A stretch of DNA of 64,000 nucleotides from Sutcliffiella tianshenii (GCF_016908565.1 NZ_JAFBED010000004.1:186001-250000), one strand, 5' to 3'; numbered from the stretch's first letter, positions 9,258 to 20,688 are shown. A program made the numbers and translations. The notes: generated by a model from the letters alone, not told the origin.

Positions 9258-10394
9258 TTATTCTCCCTTAAGCACGCGCTTCACTTTTGCAAAAAATCCA
9301 TCTTCATTCTCATCAGGCAGTTGGCCGCTGACTTCGGCGAATTCACGCATAAGCTGCTTTTGTTTTTCTGAAAGCTTTGTAGGAGTTACAACTCGAATCT
9401 TGATATGCTGATCGCCCTGACCGTATCCACGAACATTGGCAATCCCTTTTCCTTTTAGGCGGAAATTCGTGCCTGTCTGTGTACCGGCAGGAACCTTCAA
9501 TTTCACTTTTCCGTGCAGGGTAGGCACCTCTACCTCATCACCAAGTGCAGCTTGTGCAAACGTGATCGGCATTTCACAGTAAACATCATCTCCATCACGT
9601 TCAAAGAATTCATGGTTGCGAACATGGAACACGATGTAAAGGTCTCCCGCTGGACCACCGTTTACGCCCGCTTCCCCTTTGCCTGCCACTCGCAATTGCT
9701 GCCCATCATCAATGCCTGCCGGGATTTTCACATGGATGGTATTGCGTTTCTTCACGCGGCCTGCACCATGGCAAGTCGAACATTTATGAGGAATCGATTT
9801 TCCTGTACCTTTACACACTGAACATGTACGACGGTTAACGATACGACCAAACGGCGTGTTCTGCTCGACACTCTCCTGCCCTGTACCGCGGCAGTTGGAA
9901 CAGGTTTCCACTTTCGTGCCAGGCTTCGCACCAGTCCCTGAACACGTGTCACAGGATTCCTCCACCGGTATTTCAATGTCGGTTTCCTTGCCGAATGCCG
10001 CTTCCTCAAATTTGAGCGTCATGGTGTATTGAAGATCAGATCCCTGTCTTGGTGCATTCGGATCACGGCGACGCCTGCCGCCACCCTGTCCGCCAAAGAA
10101 AGTCTCGAAAATATCTTCAAAGCCGAAGCCGCCACCGAAGTCCGAGCCTCCGCCAAATCCGCCGAAGCCTTGGTTAGGGTCGGTATGGCCGAATTGGTCA
10201 TAGTGCGATCTCTTCTGATCATCACTTAAGACTTCATAGGCTTCCTTGATCTCCTTGAATTTATCAGCTGCATCCGCCTCTTTGTTGATGTCTGGATGGT
10301 ATTGTTTGGACAGCTTGCGGTATGCCTTTTTCAGTTCATCTTTCGACGCGCTTTTACTGACGCCAAGTACTTCATAGTAATCGCGTTTACTCAT
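9258..10394 (-). CDS. dnaJ: DnaJ (Hsp40) cochaperone
   Basis: Delivers unfolded clients to DnaK and stimulates its ATPase. The 378-residue protein has the J domain with YHPDINKE (HPD tripeptide, residues 33-35), a Gly/Phe-rich linker (about 75-105), four zinc-binding repeats [24 protein letters not shown] and CSTCHGAG (about 146-210), and the C-terminal client-binding domains. It is separated from dnaK by 180 nt that hold both a terminator-like hairpin and a candidate promoter, so dnaJ and the genes after it may be expressed at a level different from dnaK. Confidence 0.98.
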   Translation of the reverse strand: MSKRDYYEVLGVSKSASKDELKKAYRKLSKQYHPDINKEADAADKFKEIKEAYEVLSDDQKRSHYDQFGHTDPNQGFGGFGGGSDFGGGFGFEDIFETFFGGQGGGRRRRDPNAPRQGSDLQYTMTLKFEEAAFGKETDIEIPVEESCDTCSGTGAKPGTKVETCSNCRGTGQESVEQNTPFGRIVNRRTCSVCKGTGKSIPHKCSTCHGAGRVKKRNTIHVKIPAGIDDGQQLRVAGKGEAGVNGGPAGDLYIVFHVRNHEFFERDGDDVYCEMPITFAQAALGDEVEVPTLHGKVKLKVPAGTQTGTNFRLKGKGIANVRGYGQGDQHIKIRVVTPTKLSEKQKQLMREFAEVSGQLPDENEDGFFAKVKRVLKGE

Positions 10395-10429
10395 TAAATA
10401 CCCACTCCCGATCTATTCACATAAAGGTT

Positions 10430-10459
10430 ATTGTATCACTTTTGAGCTTTAAAAAGCAA
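10430..10459 (-). promoter_or_regulatory. Candidate internal promoter before dnaJ
   Basis: Minus strand TTGCTT, 18 nt, TACAAT; the -10 box matches five of six consensus bases. It lies 36 nt upstream of the dnaJ start and downstream of the hairpin that follows dnaK. An internal promoter at this position is known for the B. subtilis dnaK operon. Confidence 0.5.
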
Positions 10460-10507
10460 TAAAAGGTTAGACCTCTCCATCCCATTTTGTGATTTCTATT
10501 TACATGA

Positions 10508-10546
10508 AAAAGAAAGTCAAAGCCTAGGCTTCGACTTTCTTCTTTT
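10508..10546 (-). terminator. Terminator-like hairpin between dnaK and dnaJ
   Basis: On the minus strand AAGAAAGTC, then an inner palindrome GAAGCCTAGGCTT, then GACTTTCTT, followed by TTTTT. The stem is long with one G-U pair. It lies 28 nt behind the dnaK stop and within the operon, so it probably terminates part of the transcripts or marks a processing site. Confidence 0.75.
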
Positions 10547-10574
10547 AATGGTTCAAAAGTCCGGAGACTTCAGC

Positions 10575-12428
<1,854 letters not shown>

Positions 12429-12463
12429 CTAATGCTTATATGTAGTTACACTTTTTCAGTCGA

Positions 12464-13021
12464 TTATTGCTTTACTTTCACCATGGATGGGCGAATGATG
12501 CGGTCTTTCAGTTTATATCCTTTTTGGAACTCTTCGAGGACTGTATTGGACTCCCCTTCGCCTTCTTCCACTTGCATCACTGCCTGGTGTAGATGCGGAT
12601 CGAATTCCTGGCCCACAGAGTCGATTGCTTCAAGACCCTCATTCTTTAATGCTTCTAGTAGCTGGCGGTGCACCATTTCCATGCCCTGCAAGAATGTTTT
12701 TGTCTTTTCATCCTCGGCTTCCACTTTAAGCGCCCGTTCAAAGTTATCTAAAGCAGGAAGTATATCTGTAACAAGATTTTGCGCGCGATATTTTTGCGCT
12801 GCCTCTTGGTCAAGTCTCATGCGACGGCGGAAATTATCAAAGTCTGCCTGCAGGCGAAGGTAACGGTTTTCAGATTCTTCAAGCTTGGCTTCAAGCTCTT
12901 CAATCTTCTGCTGTTCAGGTGATACCTCCACCTCTTCTTGTACAGCTTCTGCAGTTTCCTCGTTCTCTTCCACAGTCACTTCTTCGTTTTCAACAGTTGC
13001 TTGTTCGTTCTTTTCTACCAA
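12464..13021 (-). CDS. grpE: GrpE nucleotide exchange factor (TTG start)
   Basis: Nucleotide exchange factor for DnaK. The protein has an acidic, disordered N-terminus (many Glu), a long coiled coil (about residues 45-95, [18 protein letters not shown] then FDNFRRR) and the beta domain ending [17 protein letters not shown] place the start at TTG 13021: AAGGAGG lies 8 nt upstream and the protein then begins (M)[13 protein letters not shown]. The frame is open 18 codons further up, but that stretch is the structured repeat described separately and has no ribosome-binding site. The unusual TTG may hold GrpE expression down. Confidence 0.9.
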   Translation of the reverse strand: MVEKNEQATVENEEVTVEENEETAEAVQEEVEVSPEQQKIEELEAKLEESENRYLRLQADFDNFRRRMRLDQEAAQKYRAQNLVTDILPALDNFERALKVEAEDEKTKTFLQGMEMVHRQLLEALKNEGLEAIDSVGQEFDPHLHQAVMQVEEGEGESNTVLEEFQKGYKLKDRIIRPSMVKVKQ

Positions 13022-13041
13022 TGGTTTCACCTCCTTAAATA

Positions 13042-13187
13042 CGAAATGCGGAGCCGGTTTGATCAGCCCCGACAAGCATAAGACGGGTTCCGCTGGAGGT
13101 CGCCCTTTGACCTCTGGCGGAAAACGGCTAATGACCTCGAGGGGCTAGCCGGCGCAGCTGGACACCGAAATGCGAAGCCGGCTTGAT
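13042..13187. repeat. Structured repeat inserted between hrcA and grpE
   Basis: A 146-bp GC-rich element. Its ends are a 22-bp imperfect direct repeat, CGAAATGCGGAGCCGGTTTGAT at 13042 and a copy with two differences at 13166. Inside, TTCCGCTGGAGGTC and GACCTCTGGCGGAA (13088-13122) form a long hairpin, and AGCCCC with GGGGCT may close an outer stem. The wording CCCCGACAAGC, GCCCTT and CCTCGAGGGGCTAGC is that of a repeat family I know from intergenic regions of Bacillaceae. It lies inside the operon, 20 nt from the grpE start. Confidence 0.72.
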
Positions 13188-13216
13188 TTGCCCTAACTTC
13201 TACAATATTTCCATGC

Positions 13217-14248
13217 TCAGTCCTTTTGATACAGCTTGGAAACGACCTGGGAAAGGTCGGAACTGACAAGCTGAAGAAGACTGATCACGCGCGAATACTC
13301 CATACGTGTAGGTCCAAGTAATGCTATCGTTCCCAACTGTTCCGGACCGATCGAATAGGTAGCGGAAATGATGCTGCAGCCTTCCATACCCGGAATATTG
13401 TTCTCGCTGCCGATCTTCACATGGATGCCGGCCTCTTTTGCACGAATATGCTGGGACAGGTCCTTTCCTTGATCGATCAATAGCATCAGCGAGCGGATCT
13501 TATTGATATCGTTGAACTCGGGCTGGGTGAGCATATTGGTCTTTCCGCCAAAAAACACCCGGTCCTTTTCTTCCATGTACAGAGTGGTACTTAACGATTG
13601 CAGGATATTTTCATAATTTCCTATATGAGAACGCAGAAGGGTTGCCACCTCTTTGTATAGCTTGTTGATCAACTCCGAAAGCGGCACTCCGATTAAACGC
13701 TCGTTTAAAATGTTCACCATTTTTTGAATGTCGGATGCATCCATATTGGCTGGAAATGTTATCATGCGATTTTCAACATGACCTGTATCCGTTACAATGA
13801 TCGCAACTGCCTGCTCATGGTTTATCGGGATGATCTGCAGATTTTTCAGCTTATGATCCCTTACACCCGGTCCAAGGACAATGGAAGTATATTTCGTCAG
13901 ATCGGAAAGGATCTGTGCCGATTTCTGCACTATCTTTTCCATTTCATAGATCTGCTCCCTGAAGATTGATTTTATCTCGAACACATCTCGCTTTGTCAGT
14001 CTCTCAGGTGAAAGAAGGTGATCCACATAATAGCGATACCCTTTTTCAGATGGAACTCTACCTGAGGAGGTATGTGTTTTTTCAATAAAACCTAATTCCT
14101 CCAAATCCGCCATTTCATTTCTGATGGTGGCCGAACTGAAGGATATTTCATCCTTTTTGGAGAGCGTCCTTGAGCCCACAGGTTGTGCAGAACGGATGAA
14201 GTCGTCAATAATTACTTGTAACACCAACAACTGTCGTTCTGTAAGCAC
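13217..14248 (-). CDS. hrcA: HrcA, heat-inducible transcription repressor (GTG start)
   Basis: Repressor of the class I heat-shock genes; it binds CIRCE and is kept active by GroEL. The 343-residue protein has an N-terminal winged helix ([47 protein letters not shown]) and the HrcA C-terminal GAF-like domain ([26 protein letters not shown]-like segment). GTG at 14248 has AGAGGTG 7 nt upstream. It is the first gene of the operon and autoregulated through the CIRCE at 14264-14290. Confidence 0.97.
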   Translation of the reverse strand: MLTERQLLVLQVIIDDFIRSAQPVGSRTLSKKDEISFSSATIRNEMADLEELGFIEKTHTSSGRVPSEKGYRYYVDHLLSPERLTKRDVFEIKSIFREQIYEMEKIVQKSAQILSDLTKYTSIVLGPGVRDHKLKNLQIIPINHEQAVAIIVTDTGHVENRMITFPANMDASDIQKMVNILNERLIGVPLSELINKLYKEVATLLRSHIGNYENILQSLSTTLYMEEKDRVFFGGKTNMLTQPEFNDINKIRSLMLLIDQGKDLSQHIRAKEAGIHVKIGSENNIPGMEGCSIISATYSIGPEQLGTIALLGPTRMEYSRVISLLQLVSSDLSQVVSKLYQKD

Positions 14249-14263
14249 TCAGCATCACCTCTG

Positions 14264-14290
14264 TTAGCACTCCTTTAAGTCGAGTGCTAA
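14264..14290 (-). promoter_or_regulatory. CIRCE operator for HrcA
   Basis: Perfect TTAGCACTC, 9 nt, GAGTGCTAA, the invariant CIRCE inverted repeat. It lies between the promoter and hrcA and overlaps the expected transcription start. Confidence 0.98.
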
Positions 14291-14300
14291 TTCTATAAAT

Positions 14301-14329
14301 AAATTACCAAATACCCAATCACATGTCAA
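14301..14329 (-). promoter_or_regulatory. Sigma-A promoter of the hrcA-grpE-dnaK-dnaJ operon
   Basis: Minus strand TTGACA, 17 nt, TAATTT. The -35 box is perfect and the -10 box matches four of six bases. The CIRCE begins about 10 nt downstream, the normal layout. The promoter overlaps the 3' end of hemW. Confidence 0.7.
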
Positions 14330-15469
14330 TCAGATCGCACCAATAAATGCTTGAAAAACTTCATTGCCAAGAAATTTTCCTTTTCGGGTCAGACGGATAT
14401 AGTCGCCTTGTATTTCCAGCAGTCCTTTTTTAATGTTTTCATCAATAGGTGCTTGCAGAATATGAAGTGCATCAGCGCCAAATTTCCGCTCAAAACCGGA
14501 GATGGATACTCCCTGTGTTTTTCGCAGTCCAAGGAACATCTCCTCTTCTATTCGTTCTTCCCGCGTCACCGTATGCTCTTCTTTAATGCCGAGCCCTGTT
14601 TCGGAAATAGCATCCATGTACTTCTTCAATGGACCATGATTCGCAAGGCGCACACCATCAACATACCCATGCGCACCAGCTCCGATTCCATAATAGGATG
14701 CATTGTCCCAATAGGTGATATTGTGTCTGCTCTCGTATCCCTTTTTGGCGAAATTGGATATTTCATACTGTTGGTAGCCGTGCTTTTCCATTTCATTCAT
14801 CAGCACGTCGTACATCTGCACTTCCTCCTCCTCGGTGGGAAGGGGAAGTTTCCCTTTGTTCATCAGATTATAAAAGACGGTCTTCGGTTCAATGATCAAG
14901 GAGTAGGCAGAGTAATGCTCCATATCAAGCGAGAATGCCGTCCGCAGGGTATCCTGAAAATCCTCCACCGTCTGGTCAGGCAGACTATAGATCAGATCCA
15001 CACTGATGTTATCAAAACCGGCAGCCCTTGCATGCTCGATCGATTTGATAACATCCTCTTTCCGATGCGTGCGGCCGATTCTTTTCAATAACTCATCGTT
15101 GAAGCTTTGGACACCGAAACTTAGGCGATTCACCCCGCCCTCTTTTAACAGATGAAGCTTCTCAAGTGATAGGTCTCCCGGATTCGCTTCAAATGTATAC
15201 TCCATATCCTGGGTCACAGGGAAATTCCGCTGAACTGAGTCTAGCAAGTAAGCCAACTGCTTTTCATTCAATGCCGTCGGAGTCCCGCCCCCGACGAAAA
15301 TCGTTTCCAGATGATCGGGAGGAAACCGCTCCAATGTATGCTTCATTTCCATATCCATGAACTGTAGATATTCATCCACCGGCTGATTTTTCAAAAATAC
15401 TTTATTGAAATCGCAGTAATGGCAAATATGATGACAGAACGGTATATGAAGATAGGCTGATTTAATCAT
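14330..15469 (-). CDS. hemW: HemW, heme chaperone radical SAM protein
   Basis: Radical SAM protein of the HemW branch, which binds heme and probably inserts it into respiratory proteins. It is not the oxygen-independent coproporphyrinogen oxidase HemN. The 379-residue protein has FCHHICHYCDFNK (CxxxCxxC, residues 12-19) followed by Asp-Phe, where HemN has a fourth cysteine (CxxxCxxCxC), then VGGGTPT and FGVQSFND. The C-terminal HemN domain is present. The gene sits between lepA and hrcA as in B. subtilis, where it was first called hemN or yqeR. Confidence 0.93.
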   Translation of the reverse strand: MIKSAYLHIPFCHHICHYCDFNKVFLKNQPVDEYLQFMDMEMKHTLERFPPDHLETIFVGGGTPTALNEKQLAYLLDSVQRNFPVTQDMEYTFEANPGDLSLEKLHLLKEGGVNRLSFGVQSFNDELLKRIGRTHRKEDVIKSIEHARAAGFDNISVDLIYSLPDQTVEDFQDTLRTAFSLDMEHYSAYSLIIEPKTVFYNLMNKGKLPLPTEEEEVQMYDVLMNEMEKHGYQQYEISNFAKKGYESRHNITYWDNASYYGIGAGAHGYVDGVRLANHGPLKKYMDAISETGLGIKEEHTVTREERIEEEMFLGLRKTQGVSISGFERKFGADALHILQAPIDENIKKGLLEIQGDYIRLTRKGKFLGNEVFQAFIGAI

Positions 15470-15525
15470 AAAATCACACTTCCCTTAATTTGTCCCTACA
15501 CTATAGCACAGGAAATACTTTTACG

Positions 15526-15557
15526 AAAAAATACCGCAGTAGGTCTGCGGTATTTTT
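15526..15557 (-). terminator. Terminator after lepA
   Basis: Minus strand AATACCGCAG, loop ACCTA, CTGCGGTATTTTTT. It follows the lepA stop by 14 nt and lies just upstream of hemW. Confidence 0.85.
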
Positions 15558-15571
15558 CCTTTTGCTATATA

Positions 15572-17407
15572 TTACTTTTTCTTCGCAGAATCGTCCATTT
15601 TCAGAACTGCCATGAAGGCTTCCTGTGGCACTTCCACAGAACCAACCTGCTTCATGCGTTTTTTACCTTCTTTTTGCTTATCCAAAAGCTTTCGTTTACG
15701 GGAAATGTCTCCTCCGTAACATTTTGCCAGTACGTTTTTACCCATGGACTTAATCGTCGATCTCGCAATGATCTTCTGACCGACAGCCGCTTGGATCGGC
15801 ACCTCGAACTGTTGTCTCGGGATAAGCTCTTTTAGTTTCTCTACGATTATTTTCCCTCTGTCATAGGCTGAATCCCTGTGAACGATGAAGGAAAGTGCAT
15901 CGACTTTTTCTCCATTCAGGAGAATATCCATTTTAGATAAAGCGGAAGGCTTGTACCCAATCAGTTCATAATCAAAGGAAGCATAGCCCTTTGTATTCGA
16001 TTTTAACTGGTCAAAGAAATCATACACGATTTCCGCCAATGGAATTTCATAAACGATGCTCACCCGGATATCATCCAAATACTGCATATCGATAAAGTTC
16101 CCTCGCTTGTCCTGGCAAAGCTCCATGACCGCTCCGACATAGTCGTTCGGAACCATTATTGTCGCTTTGACATATGGCTCTTCCACTCGATCGATCGTTT
16201 GTGGGTCAGGGAAATTGGACGGGTTATCTACATTGAATGAGTCCCCGTTCGTTAAATGCACTTGGTAGATAACGGATGGAGCCGTTGTAATCAAGTCGAT
16301 ATTAAATTCACGCTCGATACGTTCCTGGATGATTTCCATGTGAAGCAGACCAAGGAATCCGCAACGGAAACCAAAGCCAAGGGCCTGTGAAGTCTCAGGC
16401 TCATACTGCAAGGCTGAATCATTCAGCTCAAGCTTCTCCAATGCATCTCGAAGGTCATTGAACTTCGCAGAATCAATCGGATAAAGTCCGCAATATACCA
16501 TCGGGTTCAATTTACGGTACCCTGGAAGAGGTTCTGTTGCACCATTCTTCGCACTGGTGATGGTGTCACCCACTCGCGTGTCACCGACGTTTTTGATGGC
16601 TGCAGTCAAAAATCCTACATCCCCGACCGTCAATTCATCAAGCATCAACGCTTTGGGTGTAAACACACCAACTTCATTGACCTCAAACTCCTTGCCTGTC
16701 GCCATCATTCTGATCTTATCCCCAACCTTGACCGTACCATTCACCACACGGATGTATGCAACAACTCCACGATAAGGATCGAATAAGCTGTCAAAGATAA
16801 GTGCTTGCAATGGAGCATCCGGATCACCCTGCGGCGCCGGGATCTTTTGCACAGCCTGCTCCAGGATATCCTCGATCCCAATGCCGGCCTTTGCACTGGC
16901 CAAAACAGCATCGGATGCATCAAGTCCGATTACATCCTCGATTTCCTGGCGAACGCGCTCAGGCTCTGCACTCGGCAGGTCGATTTTATTGATGACCGGC
17001 ATGATTTCAAGATTGTTATCCAATGCCAAATAAACGTTAGCAAGCGTCTGGGCTTCAATCCCCTGCGCTGCATCCACAACTAAAATGGCTCCTTCACAGG
17101 CAGCCAAGCTTCGAGAAACCTCATATGTAAAATCCACATGTCCCGGAGTATCTATCAGATGGAAAATGTATTGCTCCCCATCCTTCGCTTTATATTTTAA
17201 CTGCACGGCATTTAATTTAATGGTGATTCCACGCTCACGCTCAAGGTCCATCGAATCCAAAAGCTGGTTTTTCATTTCCCTTTGCGTCAAAGCTGATGTC
17301 TTTTCCAAAATGCGGTCGGCCAAGGTGGATTTACCATGGTCGATATGGGCGATAATGGAAAAGTTCCTGATCTTTTCTTGTCGTTTTAAGCGTTCTTCTC
17401 TGTTCAT
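15572..17407 (-). CDS. lepA: LepA (EF-4), ribosome-associated GTPase
   Basis: Translation factor of the EF-G class, implicated in 30S assembly and back-translocation. The 611-residue protein has [16 protein letters not shown] (G1), RERGITIKL (G2), DTPGHVDF (G3) and NKIDLPSA (G4), and the LepA-specific C-terminal domain ending with [21 protein letters not shown]-type basic sequence. The frame is open 11 codons further upstream, but [17 protein letters not shown] with GGAGTG before the ATG at 17407 is the conserved start. The upstream region holds the 21-bp array described below. Confidence 0.96.
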   Translation of the reverse strand: MNREERLKRQEKIRNFSIIAHIDHGKSTLADRILEKTSALTQREMKNQLLDSMDLERERGITIKLNAVQLKYKAKDGEQYIFHLIDTPGHVDFTYEVSRSLAACEGAILVVDAAQGIEAQTLANVYLALDNNLEIMPVINKIDLPSAEPERVRQEIEDVIGLDASDAVLASAKAGIGIEDILEQAVQKIPAPQGDPDAPLQALIFDSLFDPYRGVVAYIRVVNGTVKVGDKIRMMATGKEFEVNEVGVFTPKALMLDELTVGDVGFLTAAIKNVGDTRVGDTITSAKNGATEPLPGYRKLNPMVYCGLYPIDSAKFNDLRDALEKLELNDSALQYEPETSQALGFGFRCGFLGLLHMEIIQERIEREFNIDLITTAPSVIYQVHLTNGDSFNVDNPSNFPDPQTIDRVEEPYVKATIMVPNDYVGAVMELCQDKRGNFIDMQYLDDIRVSIVYEIPLAEIVYDFFDQLKSNTKGYASFDYELIGYKPSALSKMDILLNGEKVDALSFIVHRDSAYDRGKIIVEKLKELIPRQQFEVPIQAAVGQKIIARSTIKSMGKNVLAKCYGGDISRKRKLLDKQKEGKKRMKQVGSVEVPQEAFMAVLKMDDSAKKK

Positions 17408-17530
17408 CTCTTTCACTCCTACACTTTCGGCAACGTACACTATTTCTGATTATAACAATAGCGTGGGGAAGATTCAATGGTAATCGTGAAGGGGGGGAAT
17501 TCGCGGGAAGAGGATGCATGAGATCTTCCT

Positions 17531-17651
17531 ATCGGACTTTTTTGCCGGTCAATCGGACTTTTTTGGAGTTCTATTGAACTTTTTTCCTGGTCTATCGAAC
17601 TTTTTTCGGTTTCTATTGACCTTTTTTGCAGTTCTATTGAACTTTTACCTA
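17531..17651. repeat. Array A: six cores at exact 21-bp spacing upstream of lepA
   Basis: Cores ATCGGACTTTTTT, ATCGGACTTTTTT, ATTGAACTTTTTT, ATCGAACTTTTTT, ATTGACCTTTTTT and ATTGAACTTTTA begin at 17531, 17552, 17573, 17594, 17615 and 17636, so the period is exactly 21 bp. The 8-bp linkers vary. It fills most of the space between the yqxA terminator and the lepA start. On the minus strand one frame stays open as a heptapeptide repeat (KSSIELQ-like), but I found no start codon or ribosome-binding site. Confidence 0.9.
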
Positions 17652-17681
17652 TTATTGGAATTCGGCTAGGAGACAGTGAAC

Positions 17682-17707
17682 AAAAAAACGGCCCAGCATG
17701 GGACCGT
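17682..17707 (-). terminator. Terminator after yqxA
   Basis: Minus strand ACGGTCC, loop CATGCT, GGGCCGT (one G-U pair) followed by seven T residues, 6 nt behind the yqxA stop. It ends the gpr-spoIIP-yqxA group. Confidence 0.88.
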
Positions 17708-17712
17708 CCGCT

Positions 17713-18063
17713 CTATTCACTGACCTGTCCTTCGATTTTATCTGCTGCATCGTTCAGCAGCCCCGACATCAGGCTGCTCACCCCGTCTGCCAGCTTCTTT
17801 CCCATGGATGAGAAAAAATTGAACGCTTTGATTCCTTCCAGCTTTTCCTGCTTTTCCTTTATATCCTGGGAAGTGATTTCGTTGCCGAGGAATGTGCCAT
17901 TATAGCCCTCAGTCGTTTCCACTACGTGAAAAGCCTTGCCATCTGAGGGGTCTTCATAGCCCTTCATCTTTCTCATACCTTCATTCGCCTGCTGCATCCC
18001 TAAAAGCACTCCAAGAAACAAAACCATTGTAATGAGGCCACTCATGAACAAAAATCTTTTCAT
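17713..18063 (-). CDS. yqxA: YqxA, DUF3679 protein
   Basis: A 116-residue protein of the DUF3679 (YqxA) family. It starts with a single membrane segment (residues about 4-23, FLFMSGLITMVLFLGVLLGM) followed by the family's conserved QQANEGMRKMKGY and a soluble tail. It lies 24 nt behind spoIIP, the position of yqxA in B. subtilis. Its function is unknown; cotranscription with spoIIP suggests a role in sporulation, which is an inference. Confidence 0.88.
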   Translation of the reverse strand: MKRFLFMSGLITMVLFLGVLLGMQQANEGMRKMKGYEDPSDGKAFHVVETTEGYNGTFLGNEITSQDIKEKQEKLEGIKAFNFFSSMGKKLADGVSSLMSGLLNDAADKIEGQVSE

Positions 18064-18087
18064 CGCACTTTCAGCTCCTTTTATTCT

Positions 18088-19278
18088 TTATTGACGGTCA
18101 CCCTCTGGCGTGCCATCCACTTTTTCAGCATCCCAATAGATTTCACTGAAAACATCCGCAAATATTTCGAGCGTCCTGTTCATCTCTTCAAAAGTATTGT
18201 CAACTCCGCCGACTTCTATAAGCATGGAGTTTGGTGATAGGTCTTGATTGTAAAGCCCGTTTCTCGTGGCAACTGCTGGCGGATCGAATAATCCTTTGCT
18301 CAGGCCAGGGTATTTTTCCTGCAGCTTTTCATGGATCTGATTGGCAAGCTTTTGATTTTGCTCATAGTTAGGATTCTTCTTACCGATAACAAAATATAAT
18401 TTTGCGTAAGATTCTCCATTGATTTCAATGGTGGTGCTGGATCTTCTCCCCGCATCACGATGAATATCAATCAAGTAGTTAAGGTGCTGATTCCCTGCCA
18501 ACGCTTCTTGAACAATTGGTCTGGTAATGTCATAGGATTTTCCGTATGTCCAGTTCTTTTCCTTTAATCCAAGCGCGGTATCCGTCGTATCAACATCTGT
18601 ACCGATCCCTCTATCAATCAGTTCTTGCTGAAGCTTTGTACCAAGCTTAGTCACATTGACTTCAGGGTGACTAGCAGAATCAGGATCAGTCACACCTTTT
18701 AAATAAGGCAGAAAAGATTCACGTGAATGGGAATGGTAAATAAAAACGGTACGTTTGTCTCCAGTCGTTTGGGCAGGCGGGGGACTGTTCCCTTCACTCT
18801 CCTCCTCAAGTTCTACAGCGGATGCCTCTCTTTCCGCCAAAAGAACTTCCATCGGCGGCGAGGATTCAACAGGCATATTCGCATAGTTGATCCCTTCCCC
18901 TGCAACAAGGATCTCCCCATCATAATGAAAAAATCCCGGTATCTCATTTCTTATCAAGCTTCTCGGGTCATCCAGGTTTATGCTGGTTGTCAATTCAAAC
19001 AGCGCGGAGCCATAATTAGGCTTCTTCGCCTCCTCTGACAATCCTTGGGTAAAATACGCATTGGTATAACCCAAAATATATAAAAGAGATTCTCCATTCA
19101 GTCTTTTGGAAAATTCGTTGATCGAGCTTGAGGTCACCCGATACTCCGGTTTCAGTGATGTCATTACACCGGATACCGCAAAAACGAGAATAAATCCCAA
19201 GATCACTGCTACGATTGCTTTTTTCAAGCTTGTCCCATTTACTGTTACGACGACGTTTGACGAGCGGTAGCCCTTCAT
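18088..19278 (-). CDS. spoIIP: SpoIIP, engulfment amidase/endopeptidase
   Basis: Cell-wall hydrolase that works with SpoIID and SpoIIM in septal peptidoglycan thinning and engulfment. The 396-residue protein has an N-terminal membrane anchor (about 19-40), a variable Pro/Glu region, and the SpoIIP catalytic domain with VFIYHSHSRESFLP, YLIDIHRDAGRRSS and LIEVGGVDNTFEEM, which hold the His and Glu zinc-site residues. On the minus strand CATACACA at 19310-19317 resembles a sigma-E -10 box (CATACAnT), but the -35 box is weak. It follows gpr as in B. subtilis. Confidence 0.95.
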   Translation of the reverse strand: MKGYRSSNVVVTVNGTSLKKAIVAVILGFILVFAVSGVMTSLKPEYRVTSSSINEFSKRLNGESLLYILGYTNAYFTQGLSEEAKKPNYGSALFELTTSINLDDPRSLIRNEIPGFFHYDGEILVAGEGINYANMPVESSPPMEVLLAEREASAVELEEESEGNSPPPAQTTGDKRTVFIYHSHSRESFLPYLKGVTDPDSASHPEVNVTKLGTKLQQELIDRGIGTDVDTTDTALGLKEKNWTYGKSYDITRPIVQEALAGNQHLNYLIDIHRDAGRRSSTTIEINGESYAKLYFVIGKKNPNYEQNQKLANQIHEKLQEKYPGLSKGLFDPPAVATRNGLYNQDLSPNSMLIEVGGVDNTFEEMNRTLEIFADVFSEIYWDAEKVDGTPEGDRQ

Positions 19279-19349
19279 GCTTTCACCCTTTCTATGCTAA
19301 TTGCTACTATGTGTATGCATCAGCACAAAAGAGTAGAACAGGCTGTCGA

Positions 19350-20513
19350 TTAATGGGTATAGGCGCCTACATTATCCTGGCCAACTTTTGCATGCAGGGC
19401 GGCATTCAATCCTTCCGCAATGACATTTGCCATGTCACCAATGAAGTCATCCACTTCCTTTGGCGTGACCATCAGATTATGGCCAAGCGGGGAAAGGACC
19501 TCATGGATCAATCTTCTTTTTTCCTCATCAGGCAATGTCCCGACAAGGCCGAGGAAATTTTGGCGATGCTCATCAGCCGGCAGATCCTCCTCTGTCAGCT
19601 TCCGCTTTTCACCAAAGCTCATTCCTGCAGGGACCAATGACCTTGAAGGGTTATCCCCTTCTTTCATTTCCCTGCCGAAATGCTTGAGAATAAAGTCAAT
19701 CGTATCACTTGCCATGGATACCGCATCGACAACTGTCGGGATTCCGATGGCGATGACAGGAATCCCGAGCGTATCAAGACTAAGCTCTTTTCTTTTGTTG
19801 CCGACCCCTGACCCTGGGTGGATGCCTGTGTCTGAAATCTGGATTGTTGCATTGACCCGCTCAATGGAACGGGCAGCCAGTGCATCGATGGCAATGACAA
19901 AATCAGGTTTCGTTTTTTCCACAACCCCGACAATGATGTCACTTGTCTCGATTCCCGTTAACCCCATCACTCCGGGTGTGAGCGCACTGACCGGGCGGAA
20001 GCCGTCCTGTACCGATTCCGGCTGAAGGCTGAAAAGATGCCTTGTAATAAGCAGATTTTCGCAAGCAAGCGGCCCCAGGGCGTCAGGCGTCACATTTTTA
20101 TTGCCAAGCCCAACGACGAGACAGCTGGCATCCTTTGAAATTTTCATTCCATCCAAAAATGCGCTGAATTCTTTCGCAAAAACCCTTTCCACCTTCTGCT
20201 GCAGTTCAGTATCCTGTTGACGGATCGCCGTTGTTTCCAGGGTCAAATAGTTCCCGGCTTTTTTCCCTGTCATTTCTGCACCTTTTTCAGAGATGGTAAC
20301 GGTTGTTATATTGATTCCGTCAGATTGGCGTTCTTTCACCACCACTCCCTCAATCGCCGTGGAAGGCTGACCACCGGGCTGGGCGGTTGTGCTTCCGCCC
20401 GTCTGTGAAGAGGGGGACTCCTTTTCCTGTTTTTCACGTGCTATCTCGTTTGCTTCAATTGCCAAATCTGTTCTTACACTATATTGACTTAAATCCAATG
20501 GTTGATTATTCAT
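19350..20513 (-). CDS. gpr: GPR, germination protease
   Basis: Protease that degrades the small acid-soluble spore proteins at germination; made as a zymogen in the forespore. The 387-residue protein starts [20 protein letters not shown], and TDLA-IE resembles the SASP-like autoprocessing site of the propeptide. It has the conserved [17 protein letters not shown] and [21 protein letters not shown] segments. Upstream in-frame codons exist, but GGAGG 6-7 nt before the ATG at 20513 and the family N-terminus decide the start. The C-terminal half contains an insertion rich in charged residues, making it slightly longer than the B. subtilis protein. Confidence 0.96.
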   Translation of the reverse strand: MNNQPLDLSQYSVRTDLAIEANEIAREKQEKESPSSQTGGSTTAQPGGQPSTAIEGVVVKERQSDGINITTVTISEKGAEMTGKKAGNYLTLETTAIRQQDTELQQKVERVFAKEFSAFLDGMKISKDASCLVVGLGNKNVTPDALGPLACENLLITRHLFSLQPESVQDGFRPVSALTPGVMGLTGIETSDIIVGVVEKTKPDFVIAIDALAARSIERVNATIQISDTGIHPGSGVGNKRKELSLDTLGIPVIAIGIPTVVDAVSMASDTIDFILKHFGREMKEGDNPSRSLVPAGMSFGEKRKLTEEDLPADEHRQNFLGLVGTLPDEEKRRLIHEVLSPLGHNLMVTPKEVDDFIGDMANVIAEGLNAALHAKVGQDNVGAYTH

Positions 20514-20544
20514 AGAGACCTCCATCATTGCCAAATTTTAGTTT

Positions 20545-20573
20545 TATTTTTACCTTTTCCCCGCTTTTCATGC
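20545..20573 (-). promoter_or_regulatory. Sigma-F/sigma-G type promoter of gpr
   Basis: Minus strand GCATG, 14 nt, GGTAAAAATA. The -10 element fits GGnnAnAMTR at every position and the -35 element fits GYATR. It lies about 31 nt upstream of the gpr start, as expected for a forespore gene. Confidence 0.72.
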
Positions 20574-20688
20574 ATCCTATATTCTTGGGCCTGAAACGAC
20601 TTTTCATCACAATTAAGGCGTGATTTTCATGGAAGAAACCACTTTCAAGAAAATTACCTTGACTCCCTATTGCATAATCATCATGGAT

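Noticed and set aside
13022-13075. GrpE N-terminal extension to 13075
   Set aside because: It would translate the repeat element and lacks a ribosome-binding site, while TTG 13021 has an ideal one.
14330-15469. hemW as oxygen-independent coproporphyrinogen III oxidase (hemN)
   Set aside because: The radical SAM motif is CxxxCxxC followed by Asp-Phe, lacking the fourth Cys of HemN.
17440-17690. Heptapeptide-repeat reading frame on the minus strand through array A
   Set aside because: The frame is open for more than 60 codons but has no ATG, GTG or TTG with a ribosome-binding site, and array B with the same period is not translatable. The DNA period is the safer description.
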